Source of the DNA: Candidatus Nitrospira neomarina
GTDB lineage: Bacteria; Nitrospirota; Nitrospiria; Nitrospirales; UBA8639
Assembly (NCBI RefSeq): GCF_032051675.1
Contig: NZ_CP116968.1
Location: forward strand, 1,302,001 to 1,366,000
DNA length: 64,000 bases
Reading direction: 5' to 3'
Below are positions 16,440 to 25,350 of this stretch, piece after piece; within the stretch, counting starts at the first letter, position 1, and the number at the start of each line of letters is the position of its first letter. The position numbers were made by a program, and so were the translations under genes. The notes under the pieces are model-generated. The model saw nothing but the letters and a program-made list of their open reading frames with translations, made no database searches and had not been told where the DNA came from.

Positions 16440-19106
16440 ATGGATAATCTGATGACTCTTATACACTCCCTTAAAGAGGGAGGGGATGCTCCTGCCATTG
16501 AATTCCTCATAAAAAAGGAAAGCGGGACCTGGTCTTTTCAGCACCTGGGGGAAACGAGTGAGCGATTAGCCGCCGGAATGATGAAAGCCGGCCTCACAAG
16601 GGGATCTCATGCCGTTCTGCTCGCTCCCAATGGCCCGGAATGGATTGCCGCAGTCTGCGGATTGATTCGCGCGGGCGGGATCCCCATTCCGGTCGACCCG
16701 CAAATGAGCAAAGAGGATCTCTCGCATGTGCTGGCGGATTCAGAAGGATCCTGGATTTTTACGACGTCGCCTATTCTGTCGATCCTTCAGGACCAACACC
16801 ACGACAAGAACCGGAATATTGTTTTGCTGGATGCCGACATACGCCATCAACAGAGCTGGCGGCGATTGATCGTAGATTCAGAAACGACAGGTTCACAAGT
16901 CTCACCAGACGATACGGCCATATTGTTCTATACGTCAGGCACATCCGGCCGGCCGAAGGGCGTGCCCCTCACGCATCGTAATCTGACATCGAATCTTCAC
17001 GCGTTGTTATCTCTCGACATCATTCAACACCATGATCGGCTTCTGGTCCCGTTGCCCTTTCATCATGTCTATCCTTTTACGATCGGATTGCTGGTTGCGC
17101 TCGCCGCCAAGATTCCTCTGATCCTTCCTTATTCGCTGACCGGTCCGCAATTATTGAGAGCCCTCCGGAAAGGCAATCCGACCGTGATGTTGGGTATTCC
17201 GCGGTTATACGAAGCCTTATACACCGGTATTGAAAATAAAGTGGTACAACGCGGAAAGCTGGTGGCCACAGGATTCCGTATCCTCCTTGGTCTATCGACT
17301 TTTCTGCGGCGGCGACTGGGAATACGTATCGGACGACTCTTCTTTTCATCCCTGCACCGGGAGGTGGCACCCCGTCTGCACACGCTGGTATCCGGAGGCT
17401 CGGCCCTCCCTCCAGAGACCGGGTGGAAACTTGAAGGCCTGGGTTGGCGGGTCGGAACGGGATATGGACTGACGGAAACATCTCCAATCCTGACCTTGCA
17501 AAAGCCGGGTGAGGGAGATTTAGACACGGCAGGACGCCCGCTTTCCGGTGTCGATGTGAAACTGGCTGAACCTTCATCTCAAAGCCAACACGGGGAAGTT
17601 CTTGCCAAAGGACCGAATGTCTTTGCCGGATACCGGAATTTGCCTGAAAAGACACAACAATCTTTTACCAAAGACGGCTATTTTCGTACCGGAGATTTAG
17701 GAGAGTGGAAAGGATCCTGTCTCAAACTGGTCGGCCGGTCTTCATCCATGATTGTGCTTTCCGGAGGGGAAAATATCCGTCCGGACACGATTGAAGACGA
17801 ATTGAATCAGATCGAAGCCATTCAGGAAAGCGCCGTACTCGATCAAGATGACAAATTGGTCGCGTTAATAGTGCCGAAGAACGGTCACTCCACCAATGAA
17901 CCAACCAAGATGACCAAACAAATTGAACAGGACATTCATCACCGCATGCGCCAGCTCCCTTCTCACCACCGGCTTACCGATTTTGCGATCAGTTTTGAGC
18001 CGCTTCCCCGGACCCGCCTGGGAAAACTCCGGCGACATAAGCTGGCGACGCTGTACGACCAGGCGAAACAGGGGAAAGGTGTGGTCAAGGCGGAACAACA
18101 CGGCCCCATGCCTGTTTATCAGATGTCCTCAGAAGACCAGCAACTGCTAGCCGACTCGCAAGCCAGACAGGCCTGGGATTGGCTGGCTTCCCGTTTTCAC
18201 ACGGCCCGGCTCACGCCTGATTCACATATACAAATGGATCTTGGTGTGGATTCATTGGAATGGGTGAATCTTTCCCTGGAAATTCAGGAAGGAACCGGCG
18301 TAGAGATGGACCAGGACACGATCGGCCGCATCCAGACCGTCCGTGATTTTTTACAGGCCATGGCGGAAGCAGAGACTGGCGGTCACGGCGGAAATCTCCT
18401 CCAGCAACTGCAGGATCCTTATGCCTTGTTGGATGAACATCAGCGCGCCTGGATGACTCCGCTTGGCACCTTCGGGCAGTTTGTTTTCCGGATTCTGTGG
18501 GGACTGAATCGTGGGTTGATGCGGATGGTCTATCAGGTCACAGCCCGGGGGACGGACCGGCTCCCCGAGGAGCAGTTCATGCTCATCGCCAATCATGTCA
18601 GTTTGCTGGATCCTCTGGCCCTTCATGCCGTTCTCACGCCACAACGACTCGCCAATATGTACTGGGCAGGCTGGACAGAGGTGATGTTCCGGAACATGCT
18701 GATGCGGCGGATCAGCCGGTTCACTCATGTCGTGCCTATCAACCCTCAAAAAGGTCCGCTTTCCAATGCGGCCATGGGATTGGCCACATTAAAGGAGGGG
18801 CATTGCCTTGGCTGGTTCCCGGAAGGGAGGCGGTCTGCTGACGGCCGGCTGCAGCCGTTTCAATCCGGCATTGGATTGATCTTGGAGCAGCATCAAGTGC
18901 CGGTGGTCCCGGTCTGGATCGCGGGCACCTATGACGCCTGGCCGGTTCACCGGTGGTTTCCGCGTCCAGGGAAAATTTCTGTGTCATTCGGAACACCGCT
19001 TTCGGTTCAGAAGGTGAAGGAAAAGGGAAAAGGAGATCAGCCGCACCAAAAAATCGCCGACGGACTTCACCAGGAACTAGTGGCACTCTCGCGAAACAGT
19101 TCATGA
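16440..19106 (+). CDS. Acyl-AMP ligase / ACP / PlsC acyltransferase fusion
   Basis: A three-part lipid enzyme of 888 aa, resembling 2-acylglycerophosphoethanolamine acyltransferase/acyl-ACP synthetase (Aas) but with its own carrier domain. Residues 1 to about 535 are an AMP-forming ligase with YTSGTSGRPKG at 164-174, GYGLTETSP and YFRTGDLGE. An acyl-carrier-like domain (about 570-640) has LGVDSLEW with Ser605 placed for phosphopantetheine. The C-terminal acyltransferase (about 685-880) has NHVSLLD (718-724) and FPEGRRS (from 793). The likely route is fatty-acid activation, loading on the internal ACP, and transfer to a glycerolipid or lysolipid at the inner membrane. GGAG lies five bases before ATG. 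Domain identity is firm; substrate is inferred. Confidence 0.9.
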   Translation: MDNLMTLIHSLKEGGDAPAIEFLIKKESGTWSFQHLGETSERLAAGMMKAGLTRGSHAVLLAPNGPEWIAAVCGLIRAGGIPIPVDPQMSKEDLSHVLADSEGSWIFTTSPILSILQDQHHDKNRNIVLLDADIRHQQSWRRLIVDSETTGSQVSPDDTAILFYTSGTSGRPKGVPLTHRNLTSNLHALLSLDIIQHHDRLLVPLPFHHVYPFTIGLLVALAAKIPLILPYSLTGPQLLRALRKGNPTVMLGIPRLYEALYTGIENKVVQRGKLVATGFRILLGLSTFLRRRLGIRIGRLFFSSLHREVAPRLHTLVSGGSALPPETGWKLEGLGWRVGTGYGLTETSPILTLQKPGEGDLDTAGRPLSGVDVKLAEPSSQSQHGEVLAKGPNVFAGYRNLPEKTQQSFTKDGYFRTGDLGEWKGSCLKLVGRSSSMIVLSGGENIRPDTIEDELNQIEAIQESAVLDQDDKLVALIVPKNGHSTNEPTKMTKQIEQDIHHRMRQLPSHHRLTDFAISFEPLPRTRLGKLRRHKLATLYDQAKQGKGVVKAEQHGPMPVYQMSSEDQQLLADSQARQAWDWLASRFHTARLTPDSHIQMDLGVDSLEWVNLSLEIQEGTGVEMDQDTIGRIQTVRDFLQAMAEAETGGHGGNLLQQLQDPYALLDEHQRAWMTPLGTFGQFVFRILWGLNRGLMRMVYQVTARGTDRLPEEQFMLIANHVSLLDPLALHAVLTPQRLANMYWAGWTEVMFRNMLMRRISRFTHVVPINPQKGPLSNAAMGLATLKEGHCLGWFPEGRRSADGRLQPFQSGIGLILEQHQVPVVPVWIAGTYDAWPVHRWFPRPGKISVSFGTPLSVQKVKEKGKGDQPHQKIADGLHQELVALSRNSS

Positions 19107-19197
19107 GACGGAATCCAAACTACCAGACCCTTCGCATTCATCACTACGCCTGCAGAGGTATCCGGCCATCACAACAGGCAACCCATCCGTTTTACCT

Positions 19198-19500
19198 GTG
19201 AACACTCCTTACCCCCGACTTTCACACCCCCCATCACCGTCGCCTCACACAACCAAGGCCGGGCTTTGGGCCTGGGCTTTGTATGATTGGGTCGGAAATG
19301 GCGTTTGCGACCGTTATTCAAACCTTCGTCTTTTCGGCCTACTTTACCTAGCAGGTTGCACCTGATTCCATTTCGGGAACAGCTTTGTGGGGTAATACCC
19401 TTGGAATGGCAGGAATCTTCAATACAAATCTCCGCAGGTTTCTCAAGACGATTGGCTTTTGTGGCTGTTCATTCAGGTTTTCGGTCTCTTGAGCAGCACG
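19198..19500 (+). pseudogene. UMF1-type MFS transporter, broken N-terminal fragment
   Basis: From GTG at 19198 the frame reads TTKAGLWAWALYDWVGN, the hallmark start of UMF1-like major facilitator proteins. A frameshift near 19300 moves the match to another frame (AFATVIQTFVFSAYFT). That is followed by an in-frame TAG and then QVAPDSISGTALWGNTLGMAGIF. After that the match ends, so most of the roughly 450-residue protein is gone. One frameshift, one nonsense codon and a 3' truncation make function very unlikely. The 3' end overlaps the DUF4177-like gene on the other strand. Confidence 0.75.
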
Positions 19501-19646
19501 TGGATCCGATGTTGTTCCCCGATAATGGGAATAAGGCCTACCACTTCCCATTGGTCTTCTCCGAAATCATTTAAGGTGGTCCTCACGTCTGTGTAATGCT
19601 CGGGCCTGAGATCGATGCGCGTCATTTGATATTCCCATTTACTCAT
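19473..19646 (-). CDS. DUF4177-like small protein
   Basis: A 57-aa frame reading MSKWEYQMTRIDLRP then LNDFGEDQWEVVGLIPI and ending in HRIHVLLKRPKT. The WEY start and the GxxGWE(V/L)V-type core are typical of DUF4177 and related short proteins of unknown function. AAAGG lies about ten bases before the ATG. It lies downstream of the glycosylase gene on the same strand, separated by about 250 bases of broken frames. Family assignment rests on the short pattern only. Confidence 0.6.
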   Translation of the reverse strand: MSKWEYQMTRIDLRPEHYTDVRTTLNDFGEDQWEVVGLIPIIGEQHRIHVLLKRPKT

Positions 19647-19649
19647 CGT

Positions 19650-19897
19650 TCATGCCTTTCTTGGGGGAAAGTATGGAAATTCCTGCCTGCCAACCGACAC
19701 ATCCCGTAGTTCCTTAATTCCTGAACAATGAGGACAGGGAGAATGTTCAGTCTCTGACTCACGAGCCTGCCTGAGTGGTTTTTCATATTTTCACTTTCCT
19801 GCAATGTCTCGGCTGCCGTCCCCGGCGAGATGTTTCTCCACATGGTGTAGCCAAACAAAGTATATGGTCCCCGAAAAACCCGTGAGATAGACATCAT
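19650..19897 (-). pseudogene. Broken frame between glycosylase and DUF4177-like gene
   Basis: One minus-strand frame reads KGHDVYLTGFSGTIYFVWLHHVEKHLAGDGSRDIAGK, hits TGA at about 19793, and continues in the same frame with EHSPCPHCSGIKELRDVSVGRQEFPYF to a TGA at 19650. Both halves look like protein-coding text, and the second has a CPHC zinc-ribbon-like pair. Neither has a start codon. An alternative frame is continuously open from an ATG overlapping the glycosylase stop, but its composition is poor. I infer a decayed gene of unknown function. Confidence 0.35.
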
Positions 19898-20691
19898 GCC
19901 CTTTTACGCTGGCATGACTGACAAAAATACGCGGACCGCTGGTGAACCGTCATCCGGGTTATTCTTCCTCCGCAGCGGGGACAGGTTGCTTTCGCATGTC
20001 GATGGTGGAGGAGCCATGAATCCGGCATCTTTTGAGGATCGGCGTGATATTTTATAGCCCGCATGAGCACCGACCGCAGGTTCCGGTAGAGACGACGCAA
20101 GGTGGCGGTATCTAAAGATTTCATGGAATGCTGAGGATGAAGACGGCTTTTAAAGAGGATTTCATCGGAATACACATTGCCGATTCCGGCTATAAGAGAC
20201 TGGTTCATCAGCGCGGCTTTCACCCCGCCGGGTGTATTCTGACATCGTTGAATAAATTCCTTTTGGGACATGGCCAGCGCGTCAGGTCCCAGCTTATGGC
20301 GTAGAAGATAATCTTCGACATCAGCCGCCCATCCCGCCTGACCGAATAACCGCGAGCAATGAAAACGTAACAGGCATCCAGTCGTGAATTTGAGTATAAA
20401 GCGAATGTGGTTCTCCGGCTCCGGATCCTGTTTTTTCCCGGAGGTGAAGTATCCGGTCATGCCGAAATGAAACCACAGCCAGCCTTTAGCAGCATCCAGC
20501 TCGATAAACAGCACTTTGCCGTGGCGGTGGGTGTTCTCCAGCTTCCGACCTTTGAGGAGTTGAGTTAATTTTTTCCCCGGCATCGACCGGACGATTTTGG
20601 GATGAAGGATCGCACTGCGGGCAATGCGTTGGTGCAGAGAAGTATCATCCACAAAATGTTTAAACACTTCCACATCCGGCAATTCAGGCAT
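19894..20691 (-). CDS. Fpg/Nei-family DNA glycosylase
   Basis: A base-excision repair enzyme of the formamidopyrimidine-DNA glycosylase/endonuclease VIII family, 265 aa as expected. Processing leaves the catalytic Pro-Glu at the N-terminus (MPELPDVEVF). A conserved Lys lies in HRHGKVLFIEL, followed by the H2TH region (GGVKAALMNQSLIAGIGNVYSDEILF). A C-terminal zinc finger (CPRCGG ... CQSCQ) closes the protein. Whether it prefers oxidised purines (MutM) or pyrimidines (Nei) cannot be read from the sequence. No partner gene for DNA repair is adjacent. Confidence 0.92.
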   Translation of the reverse strand: MPELPDVEVFKHFVDDTSLHQRIARSAILHPKIVRSMPGKKLTQLLKGRKLENTHRHGKVLFIELDAAKGWLWFHFGMTGYFTSGKKQDPEPENHIRFILKFTTGCLLRFHCSRLFGQAGWAADVEDYLLRHKLGPDALAMSQKEFIQRCQNTPGGVKAALMNQSLIAGIGNVYSDEILFKSRLHPQHSMKSLDTATLRRLYRNLRSVLMRAIKYHADPQKMPDSWLLHHRHAKATCPRCGGRITRMTVHQRSAYFCQSCQRKRA

Positions 20692-20873
20692 AAACTTTTC
20701 CTAACCGAATTTCGACCTATCATTGCCCTTCAAGGGACGGATGATCAATGCACTACTGTTCAGTTTACTCGGCCTTGGATTCAACTTCTCAGTGCAATGT
20801 AAACTCTTGGTTGCGGGGGAAGCCGCGAGAGCATCGTGGCCTTGCCTCACCGGGCAAAGTAAGAGGAGCACAC

Positions 20874-20995
20874 ATGAGCGGCTATACGCAGCTGACACAT
20901 GTACAACGATTCAAACTCATGCCCTCGAGCAAAACGGGCCAGAATCACCCCAAATGGCGACGACCATCGGAGTCCATAAAGCCACAATCATGAAC
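20874..20995 (+). mobile_element. IS30-family transposase N-terminal stub
   Basis: ATG at 20874, with AGGAG six bases upstream, begins YTQLTHVQRFKL and KTGQNH. The match then moves by frameshift (near 20952) to MATTIGVHKATI, the helix-turn-helix start of IS30-type transposases (LTxxxR ... IAxxxGxxxSTI). The similarity stops near 20995 and the remaining 300 or so residues are missing. It is therefore a dead insertion-sequence remnant. I could not identify its inverted repeat or target duplication. Confidence 0.65.
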
Positions 20996-21065
20996 CGTTA
21001 CACCTACCAATTGATTCAATGATCCATCATTACTCAAAAAATCAAGCCAGCATCTTAAAATTCCG

Positions 21066-21461
21066 TCAGAAGAACTCACCCACATACCTGATGATGATGG
21101 CGATGAACATCGTCATCAACAATACCCAAAAGAAAATTTCAAAAGCTGTCTCCGCTTTACGTTCATCCTGGCGTTCAGCCGCAGTATCTTTTAATTCCAC
21201 CGTTGATCGGGGGGCGGGTGCCGCCGCTACCAGAATCAAGGAAATGAGAAATCCCATAAAGGCAAACGGCAACCAATATCCTCCCCATAATGGCGGCCCG
21301 GCCGGTGCCGCCCAGGCTCCTCCCACCCATGCTGCCAGAAACACCAAAAGAAAAAAAATCGGAACGCTTGCCCAAGGGCCTCGCCGACCGAAACCAAAGG
21401 CAAAAATCGCTGTAAAAATCAACCCTATGACAAAAGCGAATAGCACATCAGGAAAGATCAT
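21066..21461 (-). CDS. Small membrane protein, four predicted helices
   Basis: No named family. The 131 aa include four hydrophobic spans (about 7-26, 30-50, 58-80 and 107-127) with a short charged loop before the last (VELKDTAAERQDERKAE). Aromatic and glycine-rich text (WVGGAWAAPAGPPLWGGYW) lies between helices two and three. It starts with MIFPDVLFAF; AGGAGGGC lies just before the ATG. An inner-membrane protein of unknown role. Confidence 0.7.
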   Translation of the reverse strand: MIFPDVLFAFVIGLIFTAIFAFGFGRRGPWASVPIFFLLVFLAAWVGGAWAAPAGPPLWGGYWLPFAFMGFLISLILVAAAPAPRSTVELKDTAAERQDERKAETAFEIFFWVLLMTMFIAIIIRYVGEFF

Positions 21462-21787
21462 GATCTGCCCTCCTTCTCACAGAATATCTCGATAAGAGCG
21501 TCAGAACATCTGAAAAATCCCTGGAGCGAAGTTACTTCCCAAAGCAGGAAATTTCTCACTCTCCCATTTGCATAGTTGATTGCAGATATTGAGGATTCAG
21601 GCGGGAAAGATTTTCCAATTGCCGCCAGAATGGGAGAAGTTCCTCATGGTTCCGATGAAGGTGGATGGAATTCTGAAAATTTTACGACTTGAGACGGCTT
21701 AATTTAATTTCGGCCCAATCTGGAAGTGGCAGGCGCCCCAACACGTTTAGTCCACAGGCAGCAACCCTGTGCCGATCCCAGCTAACA
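21462..21787. other. Gap with a coding-like broken frame
   Basis: On the minus strand one frame from about 21780 reads WDRHRVAACGLNVLGRLPLPDWAEIKLSRLKS, meets TAA at 21684, and continues in frame with HRNHEELLPFWRQLENLSRLNPQYLQ to a TGA at 21556. It looks like a remnant of a gene disrupted by a nonsense codon. No family is recognised and there is no start. Confidence 0.3.
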
Positions 21788-22417
21788 CTATCCCGCCTCC
21801 AATTCCTGGTTTTCTTCCCGTTCCTGCGTCCTGGGTTCCTCCTGGGCACTGCCGGCACGCACACCCGGTTTATCGACAATTTGAACCGTACTGGCTTGAG
21901 GGCCTTCTTCCCCCTTTTCTTCGACAAACCTCACCCCTGTGCCAATTTCCAATCGGGCAAAATCACCCTGCAATACGCTATGCTGATGAAAATAAATTTC
22001 CTGTCCATCCGGTCGCTGAAGAAAGCCATAGCCTCCTTCCGCAAATAATTTCGTGACATAGCCGACCGATTCCTGTTCAGGGTGGGTTTTCACTGCCCCG
22101 CGCTGTTTTGCGACCAGTGTCTTCAATTGCCGTCGTGCCGCTTCAAAGGCCTTACGAATCACCTGAGGTAATTCCGACAAATCGCCTTCTCCGGGATTGC
22201 GCGTGACCGCCAGCTCATGACCCGGAGGGACCGTCATGTTAATGCGCACCCGATAGGGATTTCCCGCACGATCATGCTGAGATTTTTCTACGGCAATCCG
22301 GCAGCTGTTGAGGTAAGAACACACCTTCTCCAGGTTTTCCACTTTTTTTCGGATAAGGGCATCCAGCGCCTCTGTTTTTTCCACATTTCTATAGGTAATT
22401 TCCAAAGGAACATCCAT
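21788..22417 (-). CDS. HPF/RaiA-type ribosome-associated protein fused to cold-shock domain
   Basis: From ATG at 22417 (GGGAAGGAA upstream) residues 1 to about 105 form the HPF/RaiA ribosome-hibernation fold (MDVPLEITYRNVEKTEALDALIRKKVENLEKVC ... CRIAVEKSQ). This is followed by a cold-shock domain (about 120-185) with GYVTKLFAEGGYGFLQRPDGQEIYFHQHSVL, which carries the FF-type nucleic-acid-binding surface. The tail is charged and probably disordered. Such fusions are predicted to bind ribosomes or RNA in stress or stationary phase. The dodecin gene lies 31 bases upstream, so the two are probably co-transcribed. Confidence 0.88.
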   Translation of the reverse strand: MDVPLEITYRNVEKTEALDALIRKKVENLEKVCSYLNSCRIAVEKSQHDRAGNPYRVRINMTVPPGHELAVTRNPGEGDLSELPQVIRKAFEAARRQLKTLVAKQRGAVKTHPEQESVGYVTKLFAEGGYGFLQRPDGQEIYFHQHSVLQGDFARLEIGTGVRFVEEKGEEGPQASTVQIVDKPGVRAGSAQEEPRTQEREENQELEAG

Positions 22418-22448
22418 GGCGTTTGATTCCTTCCCTCTGCAATCAATG

Positions 22449-22676
22449 TTATTTTTCCGCTGAAGGTTCCAACGTAAAAGCAATTTTTAACGTCACCTGC
22501 CATTGCGACACCTTTCCTTCTTCAATGGCCCCCCTGGTTTCAACAACCTGAAACCATCGCATATGACGAATGGACTGTGAGGCTTTCGCCACAGCATGTT
22601 GAATAGCGTGTTCTTCTGTGGTGGTGGAAGTTCCTGTGATTTCAATTGTTTTATAGACATGATCCTGATCAGACAT
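22449..22676 (-). CDS. Dodecin
   Basis: A 75-aa flavin-binding storage protein that assembles as a dodecamer. It has the family text VYKTIEITGTSTTTEEHAIQHAV, RHMRWFQVVETRG (Trp stacking on flavin) and GKVSQWQVTLKIAFTLE. It is full length. It lies just upstream of the HPF-cold-shock gene on the same strand. Confidence 0.93.
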   Translation of the reverse strand: MSDQDHVYKTIEITGTSTTTEEHAIQHAVAKASQSIRHMRWFQVVETRGAIEEGKVSQWQVTLKIAFTLEPSAEK

Positions 22677-23034
22677 GCTGCCCTCCGTTTCTGTTAAACC
22701 CTGCCCCTTTTTCTACGGAAGAATTAACATCCGACGCAAAACTGCATTCTCTGGCTCCATATGTTGATCATCCGGCCCATCTTCATAAATGGAACCTAAA
22801 CCTGTCCTCGATTGTGAAAGGCGGAACAACTGGCTATCGGCCTTGTGCCACATGCCCCTTTCTCTGCTTCAAAAATATGTCGTGGGGAGTCCCCCTGCAA
22901 ACCAACTCCTCAACCACCATCCCACGACAACACCGATCACAAAAAGTAATCCTCTTCGTGACCATTCCCACAACATATCCTCTTCTCCATTATCAATGAT
23001 GCTTCGGAACGCCATCTCCTGTTCTCATCGCGGG
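22677..23034. other. Intergenic, nothing recognised
   Basis: This 358-base gap lies upstream of dodecin and downstream of the transaldolase-like gene. It probably holds the dodecin promoter. I see no repeat or recognisable coding text. Confidence 0.3.
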
Positions 23035-24318
23035 TCATCGGGACATATATTCCTCAATGGCTTGATCCATTTCCGCCTGATGTTTTTCAAAATCAGCATC
23101 GGCCATCAGCGTATATAAGGTATCGAGAGGAAGCTGCCTGGTGAGCGGGGCAGCAGGATCGGGAATTTTACTGCGCCGGATTTCTTCCCATTCTCCAGGG
23201 GCCGGCGCATAAAAGAGGTCCTTGAAACCTGCCTGGTCGAATCGCTTGACCAGTGCATCAGCATCTTGAAGCTGTGCATATTCCTTCGTGGCTCGATATT
23301 CGAGCAAAAATTCCCGCAACTCCGGTTCCACACGATAGAGGCGGGCAATACACTCATTTGTCAGTTTGGCCGAAATCGCTGGGGGAATTCCGAGCCGGTC
23401 TTCATATGAGGTGTTGACTTGGGAGGGAATCTCCTGCGGCACCTCAGGCAGGTCCAGAAATTCTTGAATGACTTTGCAGGGAGCGGTATACACATCACAA
23501 CCGGCCGTTTCCAAAAAACTTTTTCCCTGACGCATACTGGCCACAATCAACTGGGTTTTAATTCCTACGTTTTTCCGCAGGTTAAGCAAATGTCGTTGTG
23601 TCTCCAAACTGACATGCGCTCCCAAATAATCGGTCTCCAAACCCTGATCCAATCGCCCCATAAAGATATTGGTCCGAGTGATATTGGCCAGCAATGCGCC
23701 CATTACGCCCTGCCGTGCGGAAAATGTGGAGGTAAAGTTTACGGGGATGCCCTCTTGCTCAAGATCCCTGGCCACAAAAAGACATGAGGGCAAATGAGGT
23801 GTAAATGGAATTTTCACCAACGCACTCGGAACCATCTTCCGCAAGTCACGCCCTATCTGTTTTGCCGTCGTAGGATCTTCCATGAGTTTCATGTGAAGCT
23901 GGAGACTGACTTCCCAGGCCCGTCCGCTGCCAAACATTCCGGAAAAATTATTGCCGATCCGACCACAGACAATGGCGTATAACATGGGGAATAGATCTTG
24001 ACGCGGAAGGCCTTTTCGAAACGACCGTAACTTTTCCATCCAACCCACCGAATCTCCCTCATCAAGATAGGCCGCAATGACTTTTTTGACCAAGGGTTGA
24101 TTGACGGTATTTCCATCCACTTCCTCCATAATGGCATTTTCTCCCATTGCCACTAGATCCTGTAATTCATGGAAGTCAGCGGTATCCGCATAGATATGCG
24201 AGGTTCCCGCCTTTCGAAGTGCTTTCAAGCGAGAAGAAGAACTCAATCGTGGAGTAGAAAATTTTTCTTTGGGTTGTCCCAAGGCCCCGAGTACGTCAGT
24301 GAATGTCTTTGTACTCAT
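23035..24318 (-). CDS. Transaldolase-family protein
   Basis: Transaldolases move a dihydroxyacetone unit between sugar phosphates through a Lys Schiff base. Here SALVKIPFTPH supplies the Lys at the expected strand, and VNFTSTFSARQGVMGALL and IYADTADFHEL resemble other barrel strands. The usual TTNPSL signature is replaced by VDGNTVNQPLV. At 427 aa (start MSTKTFTDVLGALG) the protein is long, with a C-terminal extension ending in DFEKHQAEMDQAIEEYM. An ATG 63 codons further upstream is less likely because the added residues are not family-like. It is a divergent member; catalytic activity on standard substrates is not assured. Confidence 0.75.
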   Translation of the reverse strand: MSTKTFTDVLGALGQPKEKFSTPRLSSSSRLKALRKAGTSHIYADTADFHELQDLVAMGENAIMEEVDGNTVNQPLVKKVIAAYLDEGDSVGWMEKLRSFRKGLPRQDLFPMLYAIVCGRIGNNFSGMFGSGRAWEVSLQLHMKLMEDPTTAKQIGRDLRKMVPSALVKIPFTPHLPSCLFVARDLEQEGIPVNFTSTFSARQGVMGALLANITRTNIFMGRLDQGLETDYLGAHVSLETQRHLLNLRKNVGIKTQLIVASMRQGKSFLETAGCDVYTAPCKVIQEFLDLPEVPQEIPSQVNTSYEDRLGIPPAISAKLTNECIARLYRVEPELREFLLEYRATKEYAQLQDADALVKRFDQAGFKDLFYAPAPGEWEEIRRSKIPDPAAPLTRQLPLDTLYTLMADADFEKHQAEMDQAIEEYMSR

Positions 24319-25350
24319 AGTTTCACCATCGAATTTTTCATCTGCGTAAGGCGCTTTCGTTTTTGGTAGAAATATTTTGATGAGCAAGGACCCGAGACTG
24401 AATGCATAAAGACCCCTGTCCTCTCCTGTGGATAGATAGATTGCCTGGCTAACCCACTCGGATCGTTGAGGTCTGGCCCATTCACTCGAAATTCGCGAAT
24501 GGATCATCTCTTCTCAATTTGATCCGTTGCCTGGCTCCAACAATGATCCCAGTCACAGCAGATTGGAGAAACATCCCTGGAAGTGCACCTCTCCTACCCT
24601 ATGGCCTACTCTTGCCCATGATCCGAAGGGCTTCGACTAATGACTCCTTACTAATCTCATAAAGGTAAAGGCCACAGGAATTCTTGATTTTCCGACCCGA
24701 TCCATGGAATCCCTTTGACTTATCCCGATTTGCATTCGCTACAAGTTTTTGTACCAAGCCCGCTCATTAAAGAACACTATTAAAAACCCTTAAACCGTGA
24801 GGCAATTCGGTATGCCCGGGAATATCCCTCCTGCAGCCAATTCATAACCGGGCATTGCGGGGTCATCGTCAAGCTCGATTTTTCTCCGGATTCTCTCCAG
24901 TTGAAGAACCACCGTAAATGATCTCACAGGATCAACCGAATGACGCTCCCGGATCGATTGCGGTTCGCTTTAAAATAAACGGGAAACGGAAATGAACCGA
25001 AATTCAGGTAGGATAAGCGGATGAGAGGACTATAATGAGATCGGTGAATGTTATCGTTATGAACGTTTCACTCATTTTTGAGATTTAGGCCAACTCAGTC
25101 TATTAATGACATCGACTGACTCAAGCCATCCCCGACAAGCTTGATCATTCCCGTAGGGAACATCCGAGAATGAATACGTGTCCGGACGACCAACTTATAC
25201 GCGGCTTTCCGATGAATAGCAAAGAGCACATGATCATATTTGTTCAGATCCATTAATATGATATCCGCTTCTTCGGCTTTCGTGCAATTTCTATATCTGC
25301 TTACCCATGAGAGGGGGTGATCAGGTCGGAGTGCCGCGTGATCAACGATC
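24319..25350. other. 1-kb gap with one possible short frame
   Basis: A minus-strand frame from ATG at 25253 to 25095 (52 codons: MDLNKYDHVLFAIHRKAAYKLVVRTRIHSRMF) has coding-like composition and the open frame extends back into the kinase 3' end. No ribosome binding site or family is seen. The remaining bases show nothing specific. Confidence 0.3.

Noticed and set aside
21019-21495. Plus-strand open frame of 158 codons
   Set aside because: It is antisense to the four-helix membrane protein gene on the minus strand and its composition is that of a reversed membrane protein.
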